Shown here piece by piece: positions 33,183 to 43,664 of a stretch of 64,000 nt of DNA (the first letter of the stretch is position 1; the number at the start of each line of letters is the position of its first letter). The translations under genes and the position numbers were made by a program. The stretch is from Megaustenia siamemsis. Lineage: Eukaryota > Mollusca > Gastropoda > Stylommatophora > Ariophantidae. Below the pieces are notes generated by a model. It did not search any database, had not been told where the DNA came from, and saw nothing but the letters and a program-made list of their open reading frames with translations. Location: positions 80,554,847 through 80,618,846 of the forward strand of contig JAVIAB010000051.1 in the NCBI GenBank assembly GCA_032433765.1, in the 5' to 3' direction.

Positions 33183-34430
33183 TGAGACCCCTTTTATGTC
33201 ACTGACGATTTTGTTGAGTACTTTAGAGAACTTTTATATGACATCACTGACGATCTGTTGAGCACTTTAGAGAACTTTTATATGACATCACTGACGATTT
33301 GTTGAGCACTTTAGAGAACTTTTATATTACTTCACTGACGATTTGTTGAGCACTTTAGGGAACTTTTATATGACATCACTAACGATTTGTTGAGCACTTT
33401 AGGGAAGTCCTTTAATATGACATCACTGACGATTTTGTTGAGTACTCTAGGGAAGTCATTTAATATGACATCACTGACGATTTGTTGAGCACTTTAGGGA
33501 AGTCCTTTAATATGACATCACTGACGATTTTGTTTGGTACTTTAGAGAACATTTATATGACATCACTGACGATTTTGTTGGGTACTTTAGAGAACTTTTA
33601 TATGACATCTCTGACGATTTTGTTGAGCACTTTAGGGAAGTCCTTTAATATGACATTACTGACGATTTTGTTTGGTACTTTAGAGAACTTTTATATGACA
33701 TCTCTGACGATTTTGTTGAGCACTCTAGGGAATTCCTTTAATATGACATCACTGACGATTTTGTTTGGTACTTTAGAGAACTTTTATATGACATCTCTGA
33801 ATATTTTGTTGAGCACTTTAGGGAAGTCCTTTAATATGACATCACTGACGATTTTGTTGAGCACTCTAGGGAATTCCTTTAATATGACATCACTGACGAT
33901 TTTGTTGGGTACTTTAGGGAAGTCCTTTAATATGACATCACTGACGATTTTGTTGGGTACTTTAGGGAAGTCCTTTAATATGACATCACTGACGATTTTG
34001 TTGGGTACTTTAGAGAACTTTTATATGACATCACTGACGATTTTGATGAGTACTATAGGGAAGTCCTTTAATATGACATCACTGACGATTTGTTGAGCAC
34101 TTTAGGGAAGTCCTTTAATATGACATCACTGACGATTTTGTTGGGTACTTTAGAGAACTTTTATTTGACATCACTGACGATTTTGTTGGGTACTTTAGAG
34201 AACTTTTATATGACATCACTGACGATTTTGTTGGGTACTTTAGAGAACTTTTATATGACATCACTGACGATTTTGTCGAGCACTTTAGAGAACTTTTATA
34301 TGACATCACTGACGATTTTGTTGGGTACTTTAGAGAACTTTTATATGACATCACTGACGATTTTGTTGAGCACTTTAGAGAACTTTTATATGACATCACT
34401 GACGATTTTGTTGAGCACTTTAGAGAACTC
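33183..34430. repeat. 45/48-bp minisatellite with two alternating unit types (about 27 copies)
   Basis: The common half is ATGACATCACTGACGATTTT plus GTTG. Type 1 ends GGGTACTTTAGAGAACTTTT (45 bp); type 2 ends AGCACTTTAGGGAAGTCCTT plus TA (48 bp). Types are intermixed at first, and type 1 dominates from 34140. Both periods are divisible by three, hence the long open frames. Confidence 0.97.
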
Positions 34431-34970
34431 CATGCATTGGCTACATTTACCAGGAAATGCTAACTGTTTGATTCAAACATGAGAAGGCTGCCTTTGTTTT
34501 CAACAAGAAGCAGAACTGCCGGACGCGCTCAGATTTCGCAATTTCCCTCAATGAACAAATGCCAAACAATTGTCTGCCATGGTCAAAACGTTCAGGTCTT
34601 CTAAAGTGACTCTCAAGGAACCAACCTGCTTGTGACTTTTTCCTTTGGGAAAGCGTGAAGGACAGAGAGATTGTACCTCCACTATTCGCATCCCTTGGTG
34701 ATCTGCATGGGCATGACACCAAAACACTAAAAATAGATACATGAAAGAGGATGAAAAGGTAGATCTGACGATGGATTATTGAACTAGCGGACATGACGAT
34801 ATCACAATGAGTGGCACTATGCGGGAGACATATTCTAGAGCGTTGTTCTGTACACTCATTTTCTTCTAGACCATGAAAGAATATACAAGAACAGGAAATA
34901 AAAGAAAAGAGGAAGATCTGACGTTCGGAAACTGAATTTGTTTATTTCAATTTGTAGCTGAAGTCTTGAT
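34431..34970. other. Unassigned stretch
   Basis: Short open frames on the minus strand without recognisable motifs. Confidence 0.45.
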
Positions 34971-35215
34971 TTGCTGATATAAAAGGAAGTTGCACTTTCT
35001 GATTTTGATAAAAGTAGGTTGCAGGTTAATGTAATATTATGAAAGGAAGTTGCGAGTTACTTGGCTATTATAAAACGGAGTTGCACGTTCTGGTTATTAT
35101 AAAAGGAAGTTGTACGTGCTGTCTATTCTCTAAAAGGAAGTTGCTGGTTATTTGACTATTGTAAAAGGTGATTGCAGTTAGTTTGCCTTTAAAAATAAGA
35201 TTTTGAAATTGACTT
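34971..35215. repeat. Degenerate ~40-bp tandem repeat
   Basis: About six diverged units with the core TATAAAAGGAAGTTGCA.GTT. Confidence 0.75.
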
Positions 35216-35999
35216 GTTTATTTGAAAGTGGGGTCGCAGCTGCGGCGGATATTCAGAGGAGGCAACGAAGACAACGACTCTCTAATACCTGATCAGGTTA
35301 TATAACACAATCACATTCCTGCTCATTGAGTCGGTGTACAACCAGACACCGTATTCCAGAGTCTGCTGTTATATGATTAAAATAATTCGAGCTGTAACTA
35401 ATAGATATGCTTCAGTGTCTTTGGAGATAAAACCTACAACAGCATAGTGATATATATCAACCTTGTAATGAAAACTAGGTAGGCAATTTCAGCTTAGCAG
35501 CTCCCTGGTTGCCATGAGCACATCGGTTCAACTAATGTGTTCTATATATCATAACATACAAGTAGAGCCTGTAAGAGTTTGGCCTCTATATAGAGCCTCC
35601 TTAAAATATCCGCGCTTCGTTTTTATGTATAAACAAAATTAAACAAAACTGTAAAAGACGTTAGTTGACAATAAAATCATGAGCTTTCACAAATTAAAAC
35701 GCTAATAAGATTGTGTGATGTAATTACAACAGTTTAGAGCAATAATTAAAGAAACTGTTTCACATAGCGTAAAGTGTAGTAATATTTATGTTGACAATTA
35801 TCAGATTAAAAATCAACTCAAAAGTTCGATCGAAGTTTGGTCTCATGAGGTTTCGAACATACCACCCGTCGCTGGTTGCTCAACTATAGAAGAGGTTCCT
35901 GGAACAACTTGACTATAAAAGTGGCTTTGCGACTGCAAAAAGAATGAATGGATAGCATTGAGCCAATAGCTGTCAGCGAGGCACGTTTGGCTCACAACA
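35216..35999. other. Unassigned stretch
   Basis: Nothing recognised. Confidence 0.5.
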
Positions 36000-36474
36000 G
36001 AGAAAGTCATCATCATCATGTGCCATACCGGTTGGCGTAGGTGATCATGTCCCTCCACAATCCTCTATCCACAGTGCATTGTATCAGTTCTGTTGTTGAC
36101 TGTTTTCCATGACCTGACACCAAGCTATCCAGTATTTTCTCTCTTTGTCGTCCGCGATCTCTCTTTCCTTTTATTTTGCCAGTTGTAACCAAGTATTCCA
36201 ACTTTCCTCTTCTCATGATGTGCCCGAAAAATGTTGATTGCTTCTTTCTGATGTTTTTTAAGAGCTCCCTTTTTGTGTTGGCCTCTTTGAGAACTTCCTC
36301 ATTGGTCTTTTTAGCTGTCCAGGGAACTTTCAACATTCTTCTGAGAAATCCCATCTCTGTGGCCTCTAATCGTCTTTTCATTTGTTTGTCTACTGTCCAT
36401 GATTCGCTTCCATAGGTCAGAATTGGTTCTATATAGCACCGATGAACTCTCTTTCTCATTTTTATTGAGAAAGT
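36000..36474 (-). mobile_element. LINE-A copy, 5'-truncated
   Basis: One clean minus-strand frame of 147 codons: MRKRVHRCYIEPILTYGSES, MKRRLEATEMGFLRRMLKVP, FFGHIMRRGKLEY and REKILDSLVS, ending NRYGT. The tail is ATGATGATGA. It is 459 bp long, with an 8-bp repeat GAGAAAGT at 36000-36007 and 36467-36474 as a probable TSD. The least damaged of the LINE-A C-termini here, but it lacks the catalytic RT core and endonuclease. Confidence 0.9.
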
Positions 36475-36688
36475 AAGTTTCCCCCCCCCCCCCCAAAAAA
36501 AAAAAAAAAAAAAAGCTTCCTAACTTAATACAGATTGGATGTGACAGGACATCGCATTTCTGTAACAGTTTTTGTGTGTTAGTCAAAGTAGAAAAACAGA
36601 GCAACGTGTGCATTCTGTGTTTATTCTTTCAAATGTTATGGAGTAAAAATAATACCAATAATGATTATATAATAATAAATGATATAAT
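36452..36688. repeat. Left copy of ~237-bp direct duplication flanking LINE-L
   Basis: From TTTCTCATTTTTATTGAGAA to AATAATAAATGATATAAT. It matches 37663-37877 almost base for base. The main difference is a C14-A20 run versus C7-A5. It starts within the 5' end of the LINE-A copy. Confidence 0.93.
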
Positions 36689-37662
36689 CTTCTTCTTCTT
36701 CTACCTTTTAGCTCCCAGTGGAGCATAGGTCTTCAACAAAAACTTTCCAAGTCGTTCTGTTTTTTGCAATTCTTTTAAGATCATTCCATGTCTTCCCCAT
36801 CATCTTCATCTCTGCTTCGACCTGTCTTCTCCAAGAATTCCTTGGTCTTCCTCTTTGTCTTTTCCCCTGGGGATTCCAAAAAAAGGCCTGTTGTGTAATA
36901 CTCTCAGTTGGCTTCCGTAGTGTGTGTCCTATCCATCGCCATCGTCTTCGCTATATCTCTTTATCCATTGGTATTTGACCGGTACATTTCCATAAATCCA
37001 CGTTAGTGATTTTGTCCTGCCATTTCCATCCCTTTATTCTGCGCAAGCATCCATTAATGAAAGTCTGTACCTTCGTGATTGTCAATTTTGTTATTCTCCA
37101 TGTTTCACAGCCATATAATAGGACCGACTTAACATTTGAGTTGAAAATTTTTATTTTTGTATTTTGCCTAATTTCTTTGGATTTCCATATGTTTCCCAGT
37201 GCAATTAACGCTCCACTTGCTTTTGATATCCTTATTTTGGTATCATTTTCTGTTCCTCCCTCTTTATCTATATTACTGCCCAGATATATATAAGATTGTA
37301 CGTCTAGTAGAGGTATTTCTCCTAGTTTTATTTGGTTATTGCCAACTGCATTAATTCTCATAATGTTGGTCTTATCTCTATTAAGCTTTAGTCCTAGCTG
37401 TTGTGATCTCTCATCTAATATACTCATTTTATCCTTCATCTGTTGATGGCTGTGTGATAGGAGAGCTATGTCATCAGCAAAGTCTAAATCATCAAGTTGC
37501 TTGGTCAGTGACCACTGCATTCCATTTCTGTTGTTTTGAGTTATTTTCATAATCCAATCTATGGCCAGTAGAAAGAGAAATGGAGACAGAAGGCATCCTT
37601 GCCTTACTCCTGTTCTTATTTCAAATCCTTCTGTAAGCTGTCCTTCATGCACCACACTACAT
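36689..37662 (-). mobile_element. LINE-L copy, 5'-truncated, long intact RT frame
   Basis: The minus-strand reading carries GVRQGCLLSPFLFLLAID (about 37600), LDDLDFADDIALLSH (catalytic FADD box, about 37485), YLGSNIDKEGG, VLLYGCETWRI and CLRRIKGWKWQDKIT down to about 36951. After a stop it continues as RRWRWIGHTLRKPT...RGRPRNSWRRQVEAEMK and ends in a (GAA)n tail at the left. It lacks endonuclease and the N-terminal RT. The frame upstream of KMRKCSVVHEGQ belongs to the flanking duplication, not the element. A second fragment lies at 56535-57050. Confidence 0.92.
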
Positions 37663-37877
37663 TTTCTCATTTTTATTGAGAAAGTAAGTTTCCCCCCCAA
37701 AAAGCTTCCTAACTTAATACAGATTGGATGTGACAGGACATCGCATTTCTGTAACAGTTTTTTAGTGTTAGTCAAAGTAGAAGAACAGAGCAACGTGTGC
37801 ATTCTGTGTTTATTCTTTCAAATGTTATGGAGTAAAAATAATACCAATAATGATTATATAATAATAAATCATATAAT
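37663..37877. repeat. Right copy of the direct duplication flanking LINE-L
   Basis: Counterpart of 36452-36688. It shares CAGATTGGATGTGACAGGAC, GCAACGTGTGCATTCTGTGT and TGGAGTAAAAATAATACC. A diverged third copy of its middle occurs at about 39353-39425. Confidence 0.93.
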
Positions 37878-37954
37878 AATATATCATATAATAATATATG
37901 GGGTAAAAAAGTAAAAAAGAAAATCCGAGGATGCTGCTGTATAACATTTAGGGA

Positions 37955-38343
37955 TTATAATTGAATCAGGAAAAATTGAAAGTAATTGAAGTCTTTGAAA
38001 TGTGAATTTATAAAAGAATTGGAAGAATTGGGTGGAAAGAAAAGAAAATAGAAGAAAGATGAAGTCTTAAAACAACTAAAAATGAAAAGAGAACTCCTAA
38101 ACACAATTCAAACAAGACACAATGAGTATTTTGTGGCATGATAAAAGATACAGCAGCCTACTAAAAGTAATCTTGGAGGGAAACACAAGGTAAAAGAGGC
38201 AGAGGCAGACCAAGACTAACATGGACAAGTAACATCAAAAGATGGACAAGTTAGCCTATGACAACCTGCACCGTCAAAGCAAGAGACAGCGGAATGGCGC
38301 TCCATAGTAGCCAACCTTCGATGCGGAGACGGCACTCAATGAT
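37955..38343 (+). pseudogene. LINE-C fragment, copy 2
   Basis: Multiple frameshifts. Recognisable remains are GAAGTCTTTGAAATGTGAAT, CAAGGTAAAAGAGGCAGAGG and GCGGAATGGCGCTCCATAGT, parallel to 11990-12330. The ending CAATGATGA directly abuts the 62-bp array. Confidence 0.8.
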
Positions 38344-38720
38344 GACTTCCACATTAACTTGATATTATAGAAAGGGTCGTAGTATTATTGAGCTACTATA
38401 GAAGTAAGTTCCACATTAACTTGATATTATAGAAAGGGTCGTAGTATTATTGAGCTACTATAGAAGTAAGTTCCACATTAACTTGATATTATAGAAAGGG
38501 TCGTAGTATTATTGATCTACTATAGAAGTGAATTCCGCATTAACTTGATAATGTAGAAAGGGTCGTGATATTATTGAGCTACTATAGAAGTGATTTCCGT
38601 ATGAACTAAAATATTATAGAAAGAGCCATAGTATTATTGAGCTACTATAGAAGTAAGTTCCACATAACCTTAATATTTTAGAAAGGATCGTAGTATTATT
38701 GAGCTACTATAAAAGTGAGT
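38344..38720. repeat. 62-bp minisatellite (6 copies), cut by LINE-B
   Basis: The unit is TTCCACATTAACTTGATATT plus ATAGAAAGGGTCGTAGTATT plus ATTGAGCTACTATAGAAGTA plus AG. A final diverged unit continues after LINE-B (39206-39270). Confidence 0.95.
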
Positions 38721-39217
38721 GCAATCCATTTTTGACAATAGAAACAAGAAAAAGAGTTCTTAAATGTTATGTAGAGCCAGTCTTAACATATGGATGCGAA
38801 TCATGGACAATAGGACAACAGACAAGAAAATCACCGGAGTCTTTAGAAATGTGGTTTTACAGAAGAATGTTGAGAGCACCATGAACAGCTAAGAAGAGTA
38901 ATGAAGATGTTCTGAGATAGGTCAAAGCAAAAAGAGAGCTAATTTCCAATATTAAGAAGAAACAATCATCTTTTTGGGCCATATAATGAGAAGAGAACAG
39001 GTGGAATATATTGTAACAACTGGAAAAATTGACGGACGAAGAGATAGAGGGAGGCAAAGAGAAAAAAAATAACAGATAGCTTAAGAGAATGGCTTGGCAG
39101 AAGGTCAACAACAGAAATGATAAATAGCTGCCGAGATCGAAAGTTGTGGAGAGACATGATCACCTACGCCAGTAGGCCCGGTACTCGATGATGATGATGA
39201 TGATGATAAAAGTGAGT
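38709..39217 (+). mobile_element. LINE-B copy with 12-bp TSD, inside the 62-bp array
   Basis: Element 38721-39205. The coding remains TIETRKRVLKCYVEPVLTYG, SPESLEMWFYRRMLRAP and a stop, then SLREWLGRRST-type sequence ending RPGT, are followed by a GATGATGATGATGAT tail. Direct repeats ATAAAAGTGAGT at 38709-38720 and 39206-39217 are the TSD. Stops and frameshifts make it a pseudogene. Confidence 0.93.
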
Positions 39218-39270
39218 TCCTCTTTACTTGACTCTTTCAGAAGTGGGTCGCTGTTATAAAATAGGGGTAC

Positions 39271-39639
39271 CACTCCATAAAGGACGGCGAACACTGAGCT
39301 AACAGCTTTCAGTGAAGCGCAGTGTTGGTCCAGAAAAAAAAAATCTGCAGTTTTCCCAAAAGCTTCAAGTTATAACACAGATTGAACCAGACAAGACATC
39401 ACATTTCCGTAACGTTTTTATGTTCTGTTCTAGAAAGCCATTGACTTTTCTAGAAAGTCTGTTCGTATTTTCATAGAAATTCGTTTAGTAGCTGAGCAAT
39501 ATGAGAAGCTTGCGTGCGATGAACGGTTCAAACATGAGATTATTTATTTTTTCTTGTTTGAAATACCATCAGCTGCGGTATTGAGGTTATTGTTTATCGT
39601 TGTACTTCTCTTCTACCTACATATGGTACTTTAGTTTAA
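39271..39639. other. Unassigned stretch with a diverged piece of the 36.5-kb duplication
   Basis: 39353-39425 (TTCCCAAAAGCTTCAAGTTA...GACATCACATTTCCGTAACG) resembles 36508-36568. The rest is not recognised. Confidence 0.5.
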
Positions 39640-40416
39640 GTCAGTGTCATAGTTTTCATTTATGTTCCTATCTGACGAAGCACGGCAATTAGGGCAGAAG
39701 TCATAGTTTTCATTTATGTTCCTATCTGACGAAGCACGGCAATTGGGGCGGAAGTCATAGTTTTCATTTATGTTCCTATCTGACGAAGCACGGCAATTAG
39801 GGCGGAAGTCATAGTTTTCATTTATGTTCCTATCTGACGAAGCACGGCAATTAGGGCGGAAGTCATAGTTTTCATTTATGTTCCTATCTGACGAAGTACG
39901 GCAATTAGGGCGGAAGTCATAGTTTTCATTTATGTTCCTATCTGACGAAGTACGGCAATTAGGGCGGAAGTCATAGTTTTGATTTATGTTCCTACCTGAC
40001 GAAGCACGGCAATTAGGGCGGAAGTCATAGTTTTCATTTATGTTCCTATCTGACGAAGCACGGCAATTAGGGCGGAAGTCATAGTTTTCATTTATGTTCT
40101 TATCTGACGAAGCACGGCAATTAAGGCGGAAGTCATAGTTTTCATTTATGTTCCTATCTGACGAAGCACGGCGATTAGGGCGGAAGTCATAGTTTTCATT
40201 TATGTTCCTATCTGACGAAGCACGGCAATTAGGGCGGAAGTCATAGTTTTCATTTATGTTCCTATCTGACGAAGCACGGCAATTAGGGCGGAAGTCATAG
40301 TTTTCATTTATGTTCCTATCTGACGAAGCACGGCAATTAGGGCGGAAGTCATAGTTTTGATTTATGTTCCTACCTGACGAAGCACGGCAATTAGGGCGGA
40401 AGTCATAGTTCTCCAA
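39640..40416 (-). repeat. 54-bp minisatellite grown from LINE-G 3' end (about 14 copies)
   Basis: The plus-strand unit is AGGGCGGAAGTCATAGTTTT plus CATTTATGTTCCTATCTGAC plus GAAGCACGGCAATT. On the minus strand the first unit continues the RWRTMTSAL reading of the adjoining LINE-G remnant. The core GGCA.ATAGGGCGGAAGT is shared with the 44-bp array at 15405. The 261-codon minus-strand frame comes from the 54-bp period. Confidence 0.96.
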
Positions 40417-40692
40417 CGATTGACGATTTGCTGCTAGTTTCTGTGGGCCTTAGTTTTTTAGTCCCACATTTAGCCTTTTCTAGTAATTGTTCTGCTTAGC
40501 GTCTTTCCTGCTCTATTTTCTTTTCTTTTACCAGATGCTTTCCACATGAATGCCAGATGGAAACGTCTTTCATCACTTATTCTGAGTACGTGACCGATGT
40601 ATTTTCAACGCCTTCTTCTTATAAAGCTTGACGTGCATTCTTGTTAATTGTTGTGTCTTAACAGTCAGTTTGAAATGCATTCGCTCCAGCTT
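40417..40692 (-). pseudogene. LINE-G RT C-terminal remnant
   Basis: The minus-strand reading is KYIGHVLRISDERRFHLAFM, SGKRKENRAGKTLSRTIT, several stops, then VNRWRTMTSAL entering the array. The GHVLR.SDER block is typical of LINE C-termini. Confidence 0.8.
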
Positions 40693-41052
40693 AAAATGTA
40701 ATAGTACAAGTAAAAATCCCCCGTCACGCCAAGTGGCGTGTAGGGTTACCATTTGTGTTAGTGACCATACATTTAACAGATCTTGAGCACCTAATTTTTG
40801 GGGTAATCTTTTGCGATCATGGCTCATTCTGAGTAGGATTCCGGACTTCTTATGAAGGCAGCTGTCTGTTTAAGTGGGGTAATGTGGTCAGTATTACGCT
40901 CGTGCCGCTTTACTTTCCCAGAAAAAAAATCCGGTACACATTTAAGGTTGGGTGAACCCGGAAGCCGTCGATTGGGATCGAACCCTAGCCCTTGTCCTTT
41001 GTAGTCCAGTTCACTAACCACTGAGCTATCGCGGCTCCCAAAATGTAATAGT
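40693..41052 (-). mobile_element. SINE1 copy with 13-bp TSD and a 68-bp nested insertion
   Basis: TSD AAAATGTAATAGT at 40693-40705 and 41040-41052. The SINE is full length but is split at 40808-40875 by foreign sequence flanked by GGGGTAAT (40800-40807 and 40876-40883). Confidence 0.94.
40808..40875 (-). mobile_element. 68-bp terminal fragment of repeat P inside SINE1
   Basis: It resembles 41789-41851 (GCGATCA.G.CTCA..C.GAGTAGGATTCC...GTCAGCTGTC.G.TTAAGT). 8-bp duplications on both sides show a retroposition-like insertion of a 5'-truncated P. Confidence 0.85.
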
Positions 41053-41315
41053 GAGTGTTTGAAAATATTTCCTTAACACTTTAGTTCTTTTACTTTACCA
41101 AGTACATTGTTTAAAGTAGATGTAGGTCCATTTTGTGGTAGAGCAAGGGCGTTTAAATATTTTATTTTTGTTGTGAGTTCTTCTTTTATTTATTAAATAG
41201 TGCTCACGGGCTAAAGAATTAAAATCGTGACCAATTTGTTCCCCTTATGCAGAACATACACTTTGAACATCCCTAAAACAAAATCATTAAAACTGAATTG
41301 TCAATTTTTTTCTAC
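41053..41315. other. Unassigned spacer
   Basis: Nothing recognised. Confidence 0.45.
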
Positions 41316-41636
41316 AGAAGTTGGATTAATCCAATCATAAATATATGACTTTGTCGACTGAAGTTGGATTAATCCAATCATAAATATATGACTTTGTCAA
41401 CTGAAGTTGGATTATTCCAATCATAAATATATGACTTTGTCAACTGAAGTTGGATGAATCCAATCATAAATATATGACTTTGTCGACTGAAGTTGGATTA
41501 ATCCAATCATAAATATATGACTTTGTCGACTGAAGTTGGATTAATCCAATCATAAATATATGACTTTGTCGACTGAAGTTGGATGAATCAAATCATAAAT
41601 ATATGACTTTGTCGACTGAAGTTGGATGAATCCTGT
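41316..41636. repeat. 43-bp minisatellite with GGATTAATCC palindrome (about 7.5 copies)
   Basis: The unit is GAAGTTGGATTAATCCAATC plus ATAAATATATGACTTTGTCG plus ACT. Four of eight units keep the perfect GGATTAATCC. Confidence 0.96.
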
Positions 41637-41659
41637 CCACATTTCGATCTCGATAGAAA

Positions 41660-41742
41660 AAAAAAAACTGTTGAACCTGCCAGGATTCGAACCCACGACT
41701 TTCTGGTTATCTGTTCGGCCAGCCGCTCTTCTAAGATCAATA

Positions 41743-41745
<3 letters not shown>
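41660..41745 (-). mobile_element. tRNA-related sequence with oligo(T) end
   Basis: On the minus strand, an A-box-like TTAGAAGAGCGGCTGG, a perfect B box GTGGGTTCGAATCC, then CAGTTTTTTTTTTT, which would terminate RNA polymerase III. Acceptor pairing is weak, so it is more likely a tRNA-derived SINE head or pseudogene than a working tRNA. Confidence 0.5.

Positions 41746-41788
<43 letters not shown>
41745..41788. repeat. (CT)n microsatellite
   Basis: About 20 CT units, adjoining the 3' end of repeat P. Copy 1 of P ends in a matching GA run. Confidence 0.97.
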
Positions 41789-41790
<2 letters not shown>

Positions 41791-42127
41791 GATCAGGACT
41801 CAATCAGAGTAGGATTCCAGACTCCACATGAAGTCAGCTGTCAGGTTAAGTGTGTTGATCGCCCCCACAGACAGAACATCACAATTAGAGTCTGCCAGAT
41901 CCTCTCTGATTGAACACCCGTTAAAACGTTGCACTGTGTTCTGCGCCAGTGGTCCAGTGCATCCGATTTCAGCCAGCATTTTATTCAGGTTTGCATTCCT
42001 TAGCCTTTGATTGTCCCCAATCTTCATGCAAGGCAGCAGATGATCTTTTATGTAGGGGGATTCTGCCCTTAGATGGTCGGCCCTCCCAGGTTTACGAGCA
42101 CCATCTACCCGAGTCACTAGAGGTGAC
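41789..42127 (-). mobile_element. Retroposon-like repeat P, copy 2
   Basis: Inverted counterpart of 26758-27085. The plus strand runs from GCGATCAGGACTCAATCAGA to CATCTACCCGAGTCACTAGA plus GGTGAC. Its 5' end merges into the 36-bp array to the right. Confidence 0.8.
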
Positions 42128-42830
42128 TAACACAGACATGCACACACAAAGATATGAGATGTGACTAACACAGACATGCACACACAAAGATATGAGATGT
42201 GACTAACACAGACATGCACACACAAAGATAGGAGATGTGACCAACACAGACATGCACACAGCGATACGAGACATGACTAACACTGACACACATCTAGATA
42301 TATGACACATGACTAACATAAACATGCACATAAAGATATGAGATATGACTAACATAGGCATGCACACAACGATAAGAGACATGACTAACACCAACACACA
42401 TCAAGATATATGACACATGACTAACATAAACATGCACATAAAGATATGAGATATGACTAACATAGGCATGCACACAACGATATGAGACATGACTAACACC
42501 AACACACATCAAGATATATGACACATGACTAACATAAACATGCACATAAAGATATGAGATATGACTAACATAGGCATGCACACAACGATATGAGACATGA
42601 CTAACACCGACACACATCAAGATATATGACACATGACTAACATAAACATGCACATAAAGATATGAGATATGACTGACGTAGACATGCGCACACAAAGATA
42701 TGACACATGCCTAACATAGACATGCACACAAGGATATGAGATATGATCAACATAGCCATGCACACACAAAGATATGAGATATGATCAACATAGCTATGCA
42801 CACACAAGGATATGAGATATGACATCAATA
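42128..42830. repeat. 36-bp minisatellite with 108-bp higher-order repeat
   Basis: Basic units resemble TGACTAACATAGACATGCAC plus ACAAAGATATGAGATA. In the middle, three variants (CATGCACATAAAG, CATGCACACAACG, CACACATCAAGATA) cycle regularly, giving a 108-bp higher-order unit repeated about four times. The first unit continues the 5' end of repeat P (GTGTTATTCACC theme). Confidence 0.93.
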
Positions 42831-43664
42831 CTATGATACAACTAAAATGTCCGTGGTTAGCAGCCATGTTTTTTTTGTGCATATAGGACCATTTCATAGC
42901 ATCTAGATATTGCCTGTTAGCGCTCCAAGTATTGCCTGACCACGCAGGCAGATCTCAACATAGAGCACGAACTTCCTAACACCCATGAGGATTGCAGTGT
43001 AATTCAGAATGTTGGTTGGTACAATGTCAGTGGGTGTAACTAGGTTATTTTGTAATCTTTAGTCCGGACTAGCGCCTACAACCTACTTTTTTGTTTTTAT
43101 TTCAGCGACAATTCCAATACGTACATAACTTGAAGCGGTATCTACGTGTATTAGTCCCTTTATTGGAAAAATAATGAACTTTCCTTCTGTTTATCTGAAA
43201 CAATTGCAGTGCTCCCTATAAGGATTGAGCAGCACAGAAGCTTTGTTTCCGTTACATTTATCTGAAATGCTTGTCGGAATTTTAATTAATACATAACAAC
43301 TCCTAAAATACTGTAAATTATTTATTGAAATAATGATATAATGACTTCAATTTTGAGCACATTATCTATGTACTTGATCAGAGGAAGTTAACCGCTCCAA
43401 TAAGTTAAAGGAAAGTAGGTGGAATGACCAGAGGAAGCAATTTTAAACTACATCATAACGGACAAAAGCAAAACAAAATTATGGTATTCTGCTACTTTAA
43501 AAAAAAATTACTTTTTGCACCTAGTAAGAATGTCTTAGGTTCCAAACCCTATGAGATCTGTGCAAACAAATGGAAAAGGAATAGAACTTGAGACAAACTC
43601 AGAGTGAGATGAAGACAGACACCAAGGAAACGATTGCAACCACTAATGACAATGGTTGAAACCA
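42831..43664. other. Unassigned stretch
   Basis: No gene, boxes or array recognised. Confidence 0.5.

Noticed and set aside
33482..34482. Repetitive MTSLTIL protein
   Set aside because: A product of 45/48-bp units; the array also begins with out-of-frame 41-44-bp units.
39631..40416. 261-codon minus-strand frame (NYDFRPNCRASSDRNINE repeats)
   Set aside because: Period 54 bp in a minisatellite grown from a LINE 3' end; it looks like a repeat protein but the homologous 44-bp array is not in frame.
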